This document shows positions 1 to 6,107 of a stretch of 6,511 nucleotides of DNA, piece after piece. The DNA comes from an uncultured Clostridia bacterium. Its GTDB lineage: Bacteria; Bacillota; Clostridia; Oscillospirales; Ruminococcaceae. The notes under the pieces were generated by a model, which saw only the letters and a list, made by a program, of their open reading frames with translations, was not told the DNA's origin and did no database searches. A program made the position numbers and the translations under genes. Numbering within the stretch: the first letter of the stretch is position 1; the number at the start of each line of letters is the position of its first letter. The stretch covers positions 1 through 6,511 of the forward strand of contig CAMGJS010000053.1 in the NCBI GenBank assembly GCA_946056455.1. Direction: 5' to 3'.

Positions 1-753
1 CTCTGTTTCAACGGGAGCGACATTAAGTATGTAATCACAATTTCTTTTATACCCTTGAAGATAGCTTTCTATGGTGCTTTCAGCCTTTTCGGGAGTGTTG
101 TTATGCTGGCTTAAATGCCCGAGAACAAACCGCATTGTGCCGTTTTCAATAAGCCTTTCAATCTGCCTTGCGCAATCGTCGTTTGAAAGATGTCCTCGCT
201 CCGAGGATATACGCTTTTTGAGATAAAAGGGGTACGGACCGTTTTTGAGCATATTCACATCATAATTTGCTTCGATCATAACAAGGTCGCATCCGCAAAT
301 TCCGTTGTCAACCTCGTCGGTGATATGTCCCAAATCCGTGCATACGGCGCAGACTTTTCCGTCCGCAGTTTTTATCCGATAGCCACAGCTTTCATCGGTA
401 TCGTGAGGAGTTCTGAAAAAAGAAACCTCCATTCCCTCAACAAAAACAGTCTCGCAAAGAGGCGTTACCGAAAGGACAATCTCGCTTTTCTGCAATTTTT
501 CCGCCGTCATCGGCAAAGCGTAAACGGGGACATTATGCTTTGACGAAAAGGTTTTAAGCCCTCCGATATGGTCGGAATGGTCGTGGGTAATAAAAACCGC
601 TTTTATAGCGCCCATTTCAAGTCCGCACCTTTGCATAGCGGCGCAGAGCCTTTTGTATGAAACGCCGTCGTCAATAAGCACTCCGCCGTTTTTTCCTCCG
701 ACAAAAATGCTGTTTCCGCTGCTACTGCTGAAAAGCGGATATATCCGAGCCAT
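1..753 (-). CDS. yycJ: YycJ/WalJ-like metallo-beta-lactamase-fold hydrolase (C-terminus cut by window edge)
   Basis: The frame is open for 251 codons from an ATG at 753 to the window edge, with no stop, so the extreme C-terminus is missing. GGAGG at 759-763 sits five bases before the ATG, which fixes the start. The protein has the metallo-beta-lactamase metal motif THDHSDH (His57, His59, Asp61, His62), a further His117 in TPHD, Asp140 in CTDLGH, and late motifs RGHLSN (186-191) and GHLSQHNN (212-219). The paired HLS motifs are what I recognise from the YycJ/WalJ subfamily, whose members are usually about 260 residues, so only a few residues should be lacking. Family members are metal-dependent hydrolases with suggested nuclease activity; in bacilli yycJ belongs to the walRK cell-wall regulon operon. 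Here it lies 15 bases after murA and is probably cotranscribed. There is no signal peptide, so it should be cytoplasmic. The fold is certain; the substrate is not known. Confidence 0.9.
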   Translation of the reverse strand, partial: MARIYPLFSSSSGNSIFVGGKNGGVLIDDGVSYKRLCAAMQRCGLEMGAIKAVFITHDHSDHIGGLKTFSSKHNVPVYALPMTAEKLQKSEIVLSVTPLCETVFVEGMEVSFFRTPHDTDESCGYRIKTADGKVCAVCTDLGHITDEVDNGICGCDLVMIEANYDVNMLKNGPYPFYLKKRISSERGHLSNDDCARQIERLIENGTMRFVLGHLSQHNNTPEKAESTIESYLQGYKRNCDYILNVAPVETE

Positions 754-768
754 TTTATCCTCCGTATC

Positions 769-2058
769 CTATGAAATAGCCTTGCGGACTTCCGTTCCGC
801 CCGGTGTGGTTTTCTTCACAACATCAGCGCCGAGCCCTCTTAGCTTAACATCAAGGTCTTCGTATCCACGCTCTATGTGATAAATATCTTCGATTTCAGT
901 AATTCCGCTTGCCGCAAGCCCTGCAATCATCAGAGCCGCACCTGCTCGAAGGTCTGTCGCCTTTACGGGCGCACCCTGCAGCTGTCCTACTCCGTTTATA
1001 ACGGCAACTCTTCCGTCAACAGAAATATCCGCGCCCATTCTGCGAAGCTCGTTAACATATCTGAAACGGTTGTCCCATATACCCTCGGTGACAATGCTTG
1101 TTCCTTCCGCAAGACACAAAAGCGTTGTTATCTGCGGCTGCATATCCGTCGGAAATCCGGGGTGAGGCATTGTCTTGACAGAGGTCTTGACCAAAGGTCC
1201 GTCAACCGAAATTCTTATGCTGTCGTCAAATTCTTCAACATTTACTCCGATTTTTTCAAGCTTTGCGGTAATCGATTCCAAATGCTTCGGGATAACATTC
1301 TTAATAAGCACATCGCCTCGTGTAGCGGCGGCGGCAATCATAAATGTTCCCGCTTCAATCTGGTCGGGGATAATGGAATAAGTCGTTCCGCCTAAATATT
1401 CCACGCCCTTTATCTTTATGACATCGGTTCCTGCGCCCATAATGTCGGCGCCCATTGAGTTCAAGAAGTTAGCAAGGTCAACAATGTGAGGTTCCTTTGC
1501 GGCATTTTCAATTATGGTGAGCCCCTTTGCCCTGACAGCCGCAAGCATAGCGTTTATTGTCGCTCCCACAGTTACCATATCAAGATAAATCTGTGAGCCT
1601 AAAAGCATATCGGCAGTTGCGTCAACCATTCCGTGGTCTATTCCGCACTCAGCGCCCAGAGCCTGAAAAGCTTTTATGTGCTGGTCCATAGGGCGCGCAC
1701 CAAGGTCGCATCCGCCCGGAAGTGCAACGCGCGCTTTGTGGAACTTTCCGAGTAACGCTCCTATAAAATAGTATGACGCTCTTAAATGTCTTGCCATTTC
1801 ATAGGGCACAACAGCGTCCTTTATTCCCGTTGCGTCAATACGCAATGTAGTTTTGTCTATTGTCTTGATATCCGCGCCCATTTCATAAAGTATTCTTATT
1901 ATGATAGAAACATCGCTGATATCGGGGACATTTTCAAGCACGCAAGGCTCGTCCGAAAGTATAACGGCAGGAAGAATAGCGACAGCGGCATTTTTCGCTC
2001 CGCTTATTTCAACCTCTCCCGTAAGACGCCTTCCGCCTTTAATAACGAATTTTTCCAA
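769..2058 (-). CDS. murA: UDP-N-acetylglucosamine 1-carboxyvinyltransferase (MurA), TTG start
   Basis: MurA transfers enolpyruvate from phosphoenolpyruvate to UDP-GlcNAc, the first committed step of peptidoglycan precursor synthesis in the cytoplasm. I start it at the TTG at 2058, giving 429 residues. An ATG at 2109 is in frame but has no ribosome binding site and lies within a few bases of a TATAAT box. The TTG has AAGGGAG eight bases upstream. With the TTG start, the substrate-binding Lys22-Asn23 (SGAKNAA) and Asp305 (FPTDMQ) fall exactly at their E. coli numbers, and the PEP-binding Cys is at 117 in LPGGCDLGARP (E. coli Cys115). DLRAGAALMIAGLA near the C-terminus is also typical. The active-site Cys is present, so fosfomycin sensitivity of the enzyme is expected. 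Many Bacillota carry two MurA paralogues; which one this is cannot be told here. It is the first gene of a unit with the downstream YycJ-like gene. Confidence 0.95.
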   Translation of the reverse strand: MEKFVIKGGRRLTGEVEISGAKNAAVAILPAVILSDEPCVLENVPDISDVSIIIRILYEMGADIKTIDKTTLRIDATGIKDAVVPYEMARHLRASYYFIGALLGKFHKARVALPGGCDLGARPMDQHIKAFQALGAECGIDHGMVDATADMLLGSQIYLDMVTVGATINAMLAAVRAKGLTIIENAAKEPHIVDLANFLNSMGADIMGAGTDVIKIKGVEYLGGTTYSIIPDQIEAGTFMIAAAATRGDVLIKNVIPKHLESITAKLEKIGVNVEEFDDSIRISVDGPLVKTSVKTMPHPGFPTDMQPQITTLLCLAEGTSIVTEGIWDNRFRYVNELRRMGADISVDGRVAVINGVGQLQGAPVKATDLRAGAALMIAGLAASGITEIEDIYHIERGYEDLDVKLRGLGADVVKKTTPGGTEVRKAIS

Positions 2059-2066
2059 CCCTTCAT

Positions 2067-2073
2067 CTCCCTT
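2067..2073 (-). promoter_or_regulatory. murA ribosome binding site deciding the TTG start
   Basis: AAGGGAG on the minus strand lies eight bases before the TTG at 2058. No comparable purine-rich site precedes the in-frame ATG at 2109, where the upstream bases are the AT-rich promoter sequence. This site is the main reason for moving the start 17 codons downstream. Confidence 0.8.
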
Positions 2074-2114
2074 GTAATGCTTCGCCGTCAAATCGGCAGA
2101 CACTACCATTTGAT

Positions 2115-2123
2115 ATTATATCA
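2115..2123 (-). promoter_or_regulatory. murA: Extended -10 promoter for murA
   Basis: The minus strand reads TGATATAAT, a perfect TATAAT with the TGn extended -10 element. The -35 position 17 bases upstream is poor (TTTATT), which is tolerated with an extended -10. Transcription would begin near 2108, leaving about a 50-base leader before the TTG start at 2058. This is incompatible with translation from the ATG at 2109, which would be at or before the transcript's first base. Confidence 0.7.
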
Positions 2124-2180
2124 CATAACGGAGAAAAAATAAACATCTTTTTCAATAAAAGTATGGACATTTTTAACATC

Positions 2181-2199
2181 ACTAATCACAAAAATTAGT
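2181..2199. repeat. Small AT-rich inverted repeat in the cyclophilin-murA spacer
   Basis: ACTAAT and ATTAGT form a six-base perfect inverted repeat around a seven-base loop. It lies between the stop of the lipoprotein cyclophilin (2228) and the murA promoter. It is not followed by a T-run on the minus strand, so it is a poor intrinsic terminator. It could be a weak 3'-end hairpin of the upstream operon or a protein-binding site about 75-90 bases upstream of the predicted murA transcription start. The rest of 2124-2227 shows nothing I can name. Confidence 0.3.
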
Positions 2200-2227
2200 A
2201 CATTCTGCCCAAATTTATAAAAGAGTT

Positions 2228-2959
2228 TTATCCCTGATACTCAACTATCTCAACGCTTTCTATTACAACCTGCTTTGTGGGGAGGTCGCTTTCATCCACT
2301 CTTACAGCGGCGATTTGATAGATAATATCCATTCCCTCAAACACCTGACCGAAAACGGTATAACCGCCGTCAAGGAACGGAACTCCGCCGTTTTCAAGAT
2401 ATGCTTTCTTTGCGTCTTCTGAAAGTGAGTAATCACCGAGCATATCTTCTGTAAGCGTCATCTTCCCACCGTTAAAGGTTTCGCCGGGTTGTGTGCAGAC
2501 AATATAGAACTGACTTCCGTTTCCGCCGTACTGTGCGTGAGCGTAAGCAACAGCGCCAGAAAAATGATAAAGGTTAGGTGAGGCTTCAATGTCAAAGTCT
2601 GTTCCCCATACGCTGTTTCCGCCCTGACCGTTACCCTTGGGGTCGCCGCCCTGAATTACAAAGCCGTCAATAACACGGTGGAAAATAAGCTCGTCATAGT
2701 AGTCCATTTCAGCAAGAGCGGTAAAATTCTCAACGCCCTTTGCGGCATGTTCGGGAAAGAGCTTTATCTTTATCTCGCCGTAGTCTTTAACCTTGATAAC
2801 CGCAATCTTTTCACCAACTTCGGGAGCGGTATAGTTTGCAATAGCAACGCTTTCCTCAGCTTTTTTATCCAAGAGGTCTTCCTTTCCGCAACCCGTTAAA
2901 ATCATCGGTACTATTGCCGCACAAAGAACTGCCGTTACAATCTTTTTTATAAGCTTCAT
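2228..2959 (-). CDS. Exported lipoprotein peptidyl-prolyl cis-trans isomerase (cyclophilin type)
   Basis: The 243-residue product begins with a lysine-rich n-region, a hydrophobic core and the lipobox LTGC, so Cys24 should be lipidated and the protein anchored outside the cytoplasmic membrane. The cyclophilin domain runs from about residue 50 to 240. It has FHRVIDGFVIQGGD with the catalytic Arg95 and the substrate-pocket Phe100 and Gln103, then GSQFYIV (148-154) and LDGGYTVFGQV (196-206). The positions of human CypA Trp121 and His126 are Phe195 and Tyr200, as in many bacterial cyclophilins, predicting weak cyclosporin binding. A segment of about 30 residues is inserted before the TVFGQV strand (roughly 160-195). 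It should catalyse proline isomerisation in secreted or surface proteins. AAAGGAG at 2967-2973 overlaps the upstream gene's stop codon, and the 12-base gap suggests cotranscription with its paralogue. It appears to be the last gene of the operon. Confidence 0.93.
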   Translation of the reverse strand: MKLIKKIVTAVLCAAIVPMILTGCGKEDLLDKKAEESVAIANYTAPEVGEKIAVIKVKDYGEIKIKLFPEHAAKGVENFTALAEMDYYDELIFHRVIDGFVIQGGDPKGNGQGGNSVWGTDFDIEASPNLYHFSGAVAYAHAQYGGNGSQFYIVCTQPGETFNGGKMTLTEDMLGDYSLSEDAKKAYLENGGVPFLDGGYTVFGQVFEGMDIIYQIAAVRVDESDLPTKQVVIESVEIVEYQG

Positions 2960-2971
2960 TGTTTTTCTCCT

Positions 2972-3730
2972 TTACTTTTTGTATGTAGTTATCTCAATAC
3001 TTTCTATCGTGACTTCTTCTGCAAACTTTGTTGTCTGCTCTTCATCGTTTTCAATTCCGCAGATTTTTTCATAAACCTCCATACCGTCAAAAACCTGACC
3101 GAATACGGTGTACTTTCCCGCAAAATTGAGTATTCCGCCGTGTTCAACATAATTGTCGATAAGCTCTGCGTTGCCGTAATCGCTTTTTATTTTCTCAATG
3201 CTTGCAAGCTCCTCTTCGCTGTATTCAACGGTGTTGACAAACAAAAGTCTGTTGCCTGCGTCCGACTTATCATAATTCGGAGTAATCGCACATACAGCAC
3301 CCTTGAATGTCCACAAATGCTCGCTTATTTCGGGCGAAAGAACAACGCCGTCGTCCTCTTTTTTTCCTCCCACAAAATAAACTCCCGTTTTGCCCGATAT
3401 TATCGTTGTGCCGTTATAATATCCGCTTTCTGCCGTTTTTATGAAATTTTCAACGGTGTTTGGAGCATATTCGGGGAAAAGTGCAATCTTAAACTCGCCC
3501 TTGTCGGTCTTTACAACGGCTATCTGCCTGCCCTCTTCTATTTCATCAAGCTGAGTGAAGGTCGCATTGGCAAGGTCTATGTCCAGAGAGCCGAACTTGC
3601 TGTATGCCGCGCGCCACTCGATAAGTGCAACGGCAATAATGACCGCAAGTGAGGCAAGCGTCATCACAAGAACTATCTTGAAAAGAGTTTTCATTATGAG
3701 CCCTCTGTCGTTTCCGTTTAAACTTCGCAT
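2972..3730 (-). CDS. Membrane-anchored cyclophilin-like protein with degenerate active site
   Basis: The 252-residue product has one N-terminal hydrophobic segment (about residues 15-38), probably a signal anchor, with the rest outside the cell. Residues 68-250 align with the neighbouring lipoprotein cyclophilin: the YY-anchored segment 104-123 aligns without gaps and the KYTVFGQVFDGM strand is kept. The catalytic residues are not: Arg becomes Ser112, Phe becomes Val116, Gln becomes Val119, and the SQFY motif reads NRLL (160-163). I infer a tandem duplicate that lost isomerase activity and may bind or scaffold proteins instead; the fold assignment is firm, the function is not known. The ATG at 3730 has GAGGT eight bases upstream and follows cysS by 15 bases. 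An in-frame ATG at 3694, preceded by AGAGGG at 3701-3706, is a fair alternative and would shorten the protein by 12 residues without touching the membrane segment. Confidence 0.85.
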   Translation of the reverse strand: MRSLNGNDRGLIMKTLFKIVLVMTLASLAVIIAVALIEWRAAYSKFGSLDIDLANATFTQLDEIEEGRQIAVVKTDKGEFKIALFPEYAPNTVENFIKTAESGYYNGTTIISGKTGVYFVGGKKEDDGVVLSPEISEHLWTFKGAVCAITPNYDKSDAGNRLLFVNTVEYSEEELASIEKIKSDYGNAELIDNYVEHGGILNFAGKYTVFGQVFDGMEVYEKICGIENDEEQTTKFAEEVTIESIEITTYKK

Positions 3731-3745
3731 TATTTTTACCTCTTG

Positions 3746-5167
3746 TTATTTTTTCTTTGTCACCTTTGTGCCCTGTCTTGTTTCTTCTATTACATATCCC
3801 ATATCCGCTATTTTATCACGGAGCTCATCGGCAAGAGCAAAGTTCTTTTCCTTTCTTGCCTGCTGTCTTTCAGCGACAAGCTTTGCTATTTCTTCGGGGA
3901 GCTCTTCTTCCTTGTTTTCTTCGGCAAGCTTCTTCGCCGCTTCAATAAGTCCCAATGAAAGAACAGTATCAAAGTCCTTTACAAGTGAAAGCTTTGTAGC
4001 GTCATTTGCGTCCGACTTGAATATGTCAAGCAGAGCTGTTATTGCAAGGGATGTGTTAAGGTCGTTTGCGAGAGCCTCGTCAAAGGGAGCCTTGACTTTC
4101 TCAAACATTTCCTTGTCGACTTCTCCCGATGCCGAAAGCAACGGAACAATTCTTGCTACGATTTTATCATAAGCCGCCGCCGCATTGTCAAGGTTTTCAT
4201 AAGAAAAGGCAAGGGACTTGCGATAGTGGGACTGCAAGCAGAAAAATCTGTAAACAAGGGGGTTGTATCCCTTTTCTTCAAGGAGTGAAACGGTTAAGAA
4301 TTCGCCCTTTGACTTGCTCATCTTTCCGCCCTCGGTGTTAAGGTGATGAACATGGAACCAGTAGTTGCACCAGGGGTGTCCGAGATAAGCCTCGCTCTGC
4401 GCGATTTCGTTTGTGTGGTGAGGGAACGCGTTGTCAATTCCTCCGCAGTGAATATCAAGATATTCGCCGAGATATTTCATACTTATGCAGGAACATTCAA
4501 TGTGCCAGCCGGGGTATCCCGTTCCCCATGGGCTTTCCCATTTAAGCTCCTGACTGTCGAACTTTGATTTTGTAAACCAGAGAACAAAGTCCGCCTTGTT
4601 TCTCTTGTTGCTGTCCTCTTCTACTCCCTCGCGGACGCCTACTGCAAGGTCCTCCTGCTTGAAGTCGCTGAAAACATAATATTTGTCAAGCTTTGAGGTG
4701 TCAAAGTAAATATTTCCGCCTGCCTCATAGGCATAGCCATTTTCGATAAGAGAAGAAATAACCTTTATAAACTCGTCGATACATTCCGTTGCAGGCTTGA
4801 CAACATCGGGAGTTTTTATGTTAAGCTTTGCGCAATCCGAGAAGAAAGCGTCGGTATAGAACTTTGCTATTTCCATAACGGTCTTATGCTCTCTCTTTGC
4901 GCCTTTGAGCATCTTGTCGTCGCCCGTGTCGCCGTCGCTTGTAAGGTGTCCCACATCGGTGATGTTCATTACTCTCGTCACATCATATCCTGCATAGCGA
5001 AGATATTTTTCAAGAATATCCTCCATAATATAGCTTCTTAGGTTGCCTATGTGAGCATAGTGATAAACGGTCGGCCCGCAGGTATACATAGATACCTTTT
5101 TTTCATTTTTGGGGATAAAATCCTCTTTTTTATGTGAAAGACTGTTGTATAATTTCATTTTTATCAT
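3746..5167 (-). CDS. cysS: Cysteinyl-tRNA synthetase
   Basis: CysRS activates cysteine with ATP and charges tRNA-Cys in the cytoplasm. The 473-residue length fits the family. Class I signatures are present: HIGN (39-42), the local form of the HIGH motif, and KMSKS (282-286). The zinc site that selects cysteine is complete with Cys30 (MYTCGPT), Cys225 (GWHIECS), His250 and Glu254 (PHHTNEIAQ), at the same spacing as in E. coli. The C-terminal helical region (about 325-473) is the tRNA-binding part. The ATG at 5167 overlaps the cysE stop as ATGA. A second in-frame ATG at 5158 begins MKLYNSL, the usual N-terminus of the family, and has better spacing from the purine-rich AGAAGGAAG upstream, so the real start may be there (470 residues). 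It should be controlled by the T-box upstream of cysE, through the tRNA it charges. Confidence 0.97.
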   Translation of the reverse strand: MIKMKLYNSLSHKKEDFIPKNEKKVSMYTCGPTVYHYAHIGNLRSYIMEDILEKYLRYAGYDVTRVMNITDVGHLTSDGDTGDDKMLKGAKREHKTVMEIAKFYTDAFFSDCAKLNIKTPDVVKPATECIDEFIKVISSLIENGYAYEAGGNIYFDTSKLDKYYVFSDFKQEDLAVGVREGVEEDSNKRNKADFVLWFTKSKFDSQELKWESPWGTGYPGWHIECSCISMKYLGEYLDIHCGGIDNAFPHHTNEIAQSEAYLGHPWCNYWFHVHHLNTEGGKMSKSKGEFLTVSLLEEKGYNPLVYRFFCLQSHYRKSLAFSYENLDNAAAAYDKIVARIVPLLSASGEVDKEMFEKVKAPFDEALANDLNTSLAITALLDIFKSDANDATKLSLVKDFDTVLSLGLIEAAKKLAEENKEEELPEEIAKLVAERQQARKEKNFALADELRDKIADMGYVIEETRQGTKVTKKK

Positions 5168-5814
5168 CTTCCTTCTCTTTCATTCATTTTTTTCTCAAGC
5201 TTTTCAATACGCATAAGGTGTCTGCAAAGCTCCTGAGAAACAGGGTCTGGAATGTGTATCTGGTCGAGGTCTGTTTTTGTGACCTTCTTGCCGTTGCATT
5301 TTGCAAGCCTTGCGGGCGCTCCCACAGCGGTACAGTTCGGCGGAACTTCGTGAAGAACTACTGCATTTGCGGCGATTTTCGCTCCGTCGCCAACCTTAAA
5401 AGGTCCTAAGATTTTTGCCCCTGCTCCTACCATAACATTATTTCCGAGCGTTGGGTGACGCTTTCCCGTGTCCTTGCCCGTTCCGCCAAGGGTTACCCCC
5501 TGATACAAAAGGCAGTTGTCGCCTATTTCGGTGGTTTCTCCTATAACAACGCCCATTCCGTGGTCGATAAAAAGTCCCTTGCCGATTTTTGCTCCGGGGT
5601 GGATTTCTATTCCCGTTAAAAATCTTGCAAACTGAGAAACAGCTCTTGCAAGAGTTTTAAAGCCGCAGGTATAAAGCTTATGAGATATGCGGTACATTAT
5701 CACAGCGTGAACGCCCGAATATGTCAGCATTATCTCAAATCCGCTCCTTGCGGCAGGGTCACGCTCCTGTATCGAACGGATATCCTCTTTTATTACGCTT
5801 ATTATGTTGAGCAT
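5164..5814 (-). CDS. cysE: Serine O-acetyltransferase
   Basis: CysE acetylates L-serine with acetyl-CoA to O-acetylserine, the carbon skeleton for cysteine synthesis in the cytoplasm. The 216 residues match the shorter form common in Gram-positives. An N-terminal helical region (1-68) is followed by left-handed beta-helix hexapeptide repeats (about 70-170). Catalytic residues are visible: Asp84-His85 in FIDHGMG (E. coli Asp157-His158) and His120 in KRHP (His193). E. coli Asp143 is replaced by Glu70 in GIEIHPGA. LYQGVTLGGTGK and GAKILGPFKVG are typical of the acetyl-CoA site. The C-terminus is a charged helix ending EREGR, without the terminal Ile used to dock into O-acetylserine sulfhydrylase. 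GAGGAG at 5822-5827 lies seven to eight bases before the ATG. It is the first gene after the T-box leader and overlaps cysS by four bases. Confidence 0.96.
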   Translation of the reverse strand: MLNIISVIKEDIRSIQERDPAARSGFEIMLTYSGVHAVIMYRISHKLYTCGFKTLARAVSQFARFLTGIEIHPGAKIGKGLFIDHGMGVVIGETTEIGDNCLLYQGVTLGGTGKDTGKRHPTLGNNVMVGAGAKILGPFKVGDGAKIAANAVVLHEVPPNCTAVGAPARLAKCNGKKVTKTDLDQIHIPDPVSQELCRHLMRIEKLEKKMNEREGR

Positions 5815-5830
5815 AAAAATTCTCCTCTAT

Positions 5831-5871
5831 GAAAAAATAATCGCCCCTATGGTAAAGACCACAGGAGGCGA
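5831..5871 (-). terminator. T-box-controlled intrinsic terminator ahead of cysE
   Basis: On the minus strand, 5871-5859 pairs with 5852-5841 (TCGCCTCCTGTGG against CCATAGGGGCGA) in a 12-pair stem with one bulged C and a six-base loop, followed by TTATTTTTT. The CTCC in the 5' arm (5867-5864) is also the partner of GGAG in the T-box sequence, so terminator and antiterminator exclude each other. Without uncharged tRNA-Cys the terminator should form and stop transcription before cysE. Confidence 0.88.
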
Positions 5872-6089
5872 CTTCAAACTATCAAAGCCACGGTTCCACT
5901 CCGTTTCGGTGCAAACTTTCGCACCCTTTCAGCCTTTAACGCAGGTTTACGCAAGAAGATACTGTTATTTCACCCCTTGAGCTGACAGCCGCACTTCACA
6001 CCCGACGCTAATATGCCGTCACACCAAAAAGGCACTCTCTTTGATTATCACAATGGATATTACTCTGACTGCTACGCTTTTATCATATA
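5831..6089 (-). promoter_or_regulatory. Cysteine-specific T-box leader riboswitch upstream of cysE-cysS
   Basis: This leader fills the spacer between pgsA and cysE. Stem I: GCAGTC (6072-6067) pairs with GGCTGT (5990-5985). Above it is the specifier loop with AGTA on the 5' side and GAA then UGC on the 3' side; UGC at 5993-5991 is a cysteine codon followed by a purine. Next, ATATCC (6060-6055) pairs with GGGTGT (6003-5998). The distal part has AGAGAG, then TGCC/GGCA (6034-6031 with 6017-6014) closing a loop with GGTGTGA, the GNUG-type element. Stem III is a clear hairpin at 5908-5925. The T-box sequence is CGGAGTGGAACCGTGG (5903-5888). Its TGGA would pair with UCCA at the tRNA 3' end, which fits the U73 discriminator of tRNA-Cys. 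The overlapping terminator indicates transcriptional control: uncharged tRNA-Cys stabilises the antiterminator and turns the operon on. The 5' end is inferred from the promoter. Confidence 0.93.
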
Positions 6090-6107
6090 TATTTTATTAT
6101 ATGTCAA
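6079..6107 (-). promoter_or_regulatory. Candidate sigma-A promoter P2 (TTGACA, 17, GATAAA)
   Basis: A perfect TTGACA at 6107-6102 is followed after 17 bases by GATAAA (6084-6079), matching four of six -10 positions. It overlaps the other candidate promoter by six bases. Its predicted start near 6072 would coincide with the first base of T-box stem I, leaving no 5' margin, so I rank it second. Confidence 0.45.

Noticed and set aside
190..543. 117-codon plus-strand open frame
   Set aside because: It is antisense to the metallo-beta-lactamase-fold gene, whose metal motifs are intact across the same bases. No ribosome binding site or domain was seen.
877..1395. 172-codon plus-strand open frame
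   Set aside because: It lies wholly antisense to murA, whose frame is supported by many conserved motifs. The translation is rich in Cys, Arg and Ser with no recognisable domain, as expected of a shadow frame.
2160..2195. Near-palindromic run with ATTTTT and AAAAAT ends around repeated ATCAC/AATCAC
   Set aside because: Apart from the six-base core repeat already listed, the matches are short and AT-rich, expected by chance in such a spacer.
2355..2480. About 30-residue insertion before the TVFGQV strand of the lipoprotein cyclophilin, as a novel domain
   Set aside because: Similar insertions ending in GG-P-LDG-YTVFG are familiar in bacterial exported cyclophilins, and both tandem copies have it; it is a family feature.
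3140..4172. Several plus-strand open frames opposite the cyclophilin-like gene and cysS
   Set aside because: They mirror coding sequence of well-supported minus-strand genes, overlap each other in different frames, and have low-complexity Ser/Phe-rich translations.
5940..5960. Short direct repeat TGCGTAAACC / TGCGTTAAA in the leader
   Set aside because: Only two imperfect copies, inside the T-box leader where stem II elements are expected; there is no sign of an array or mobile element.
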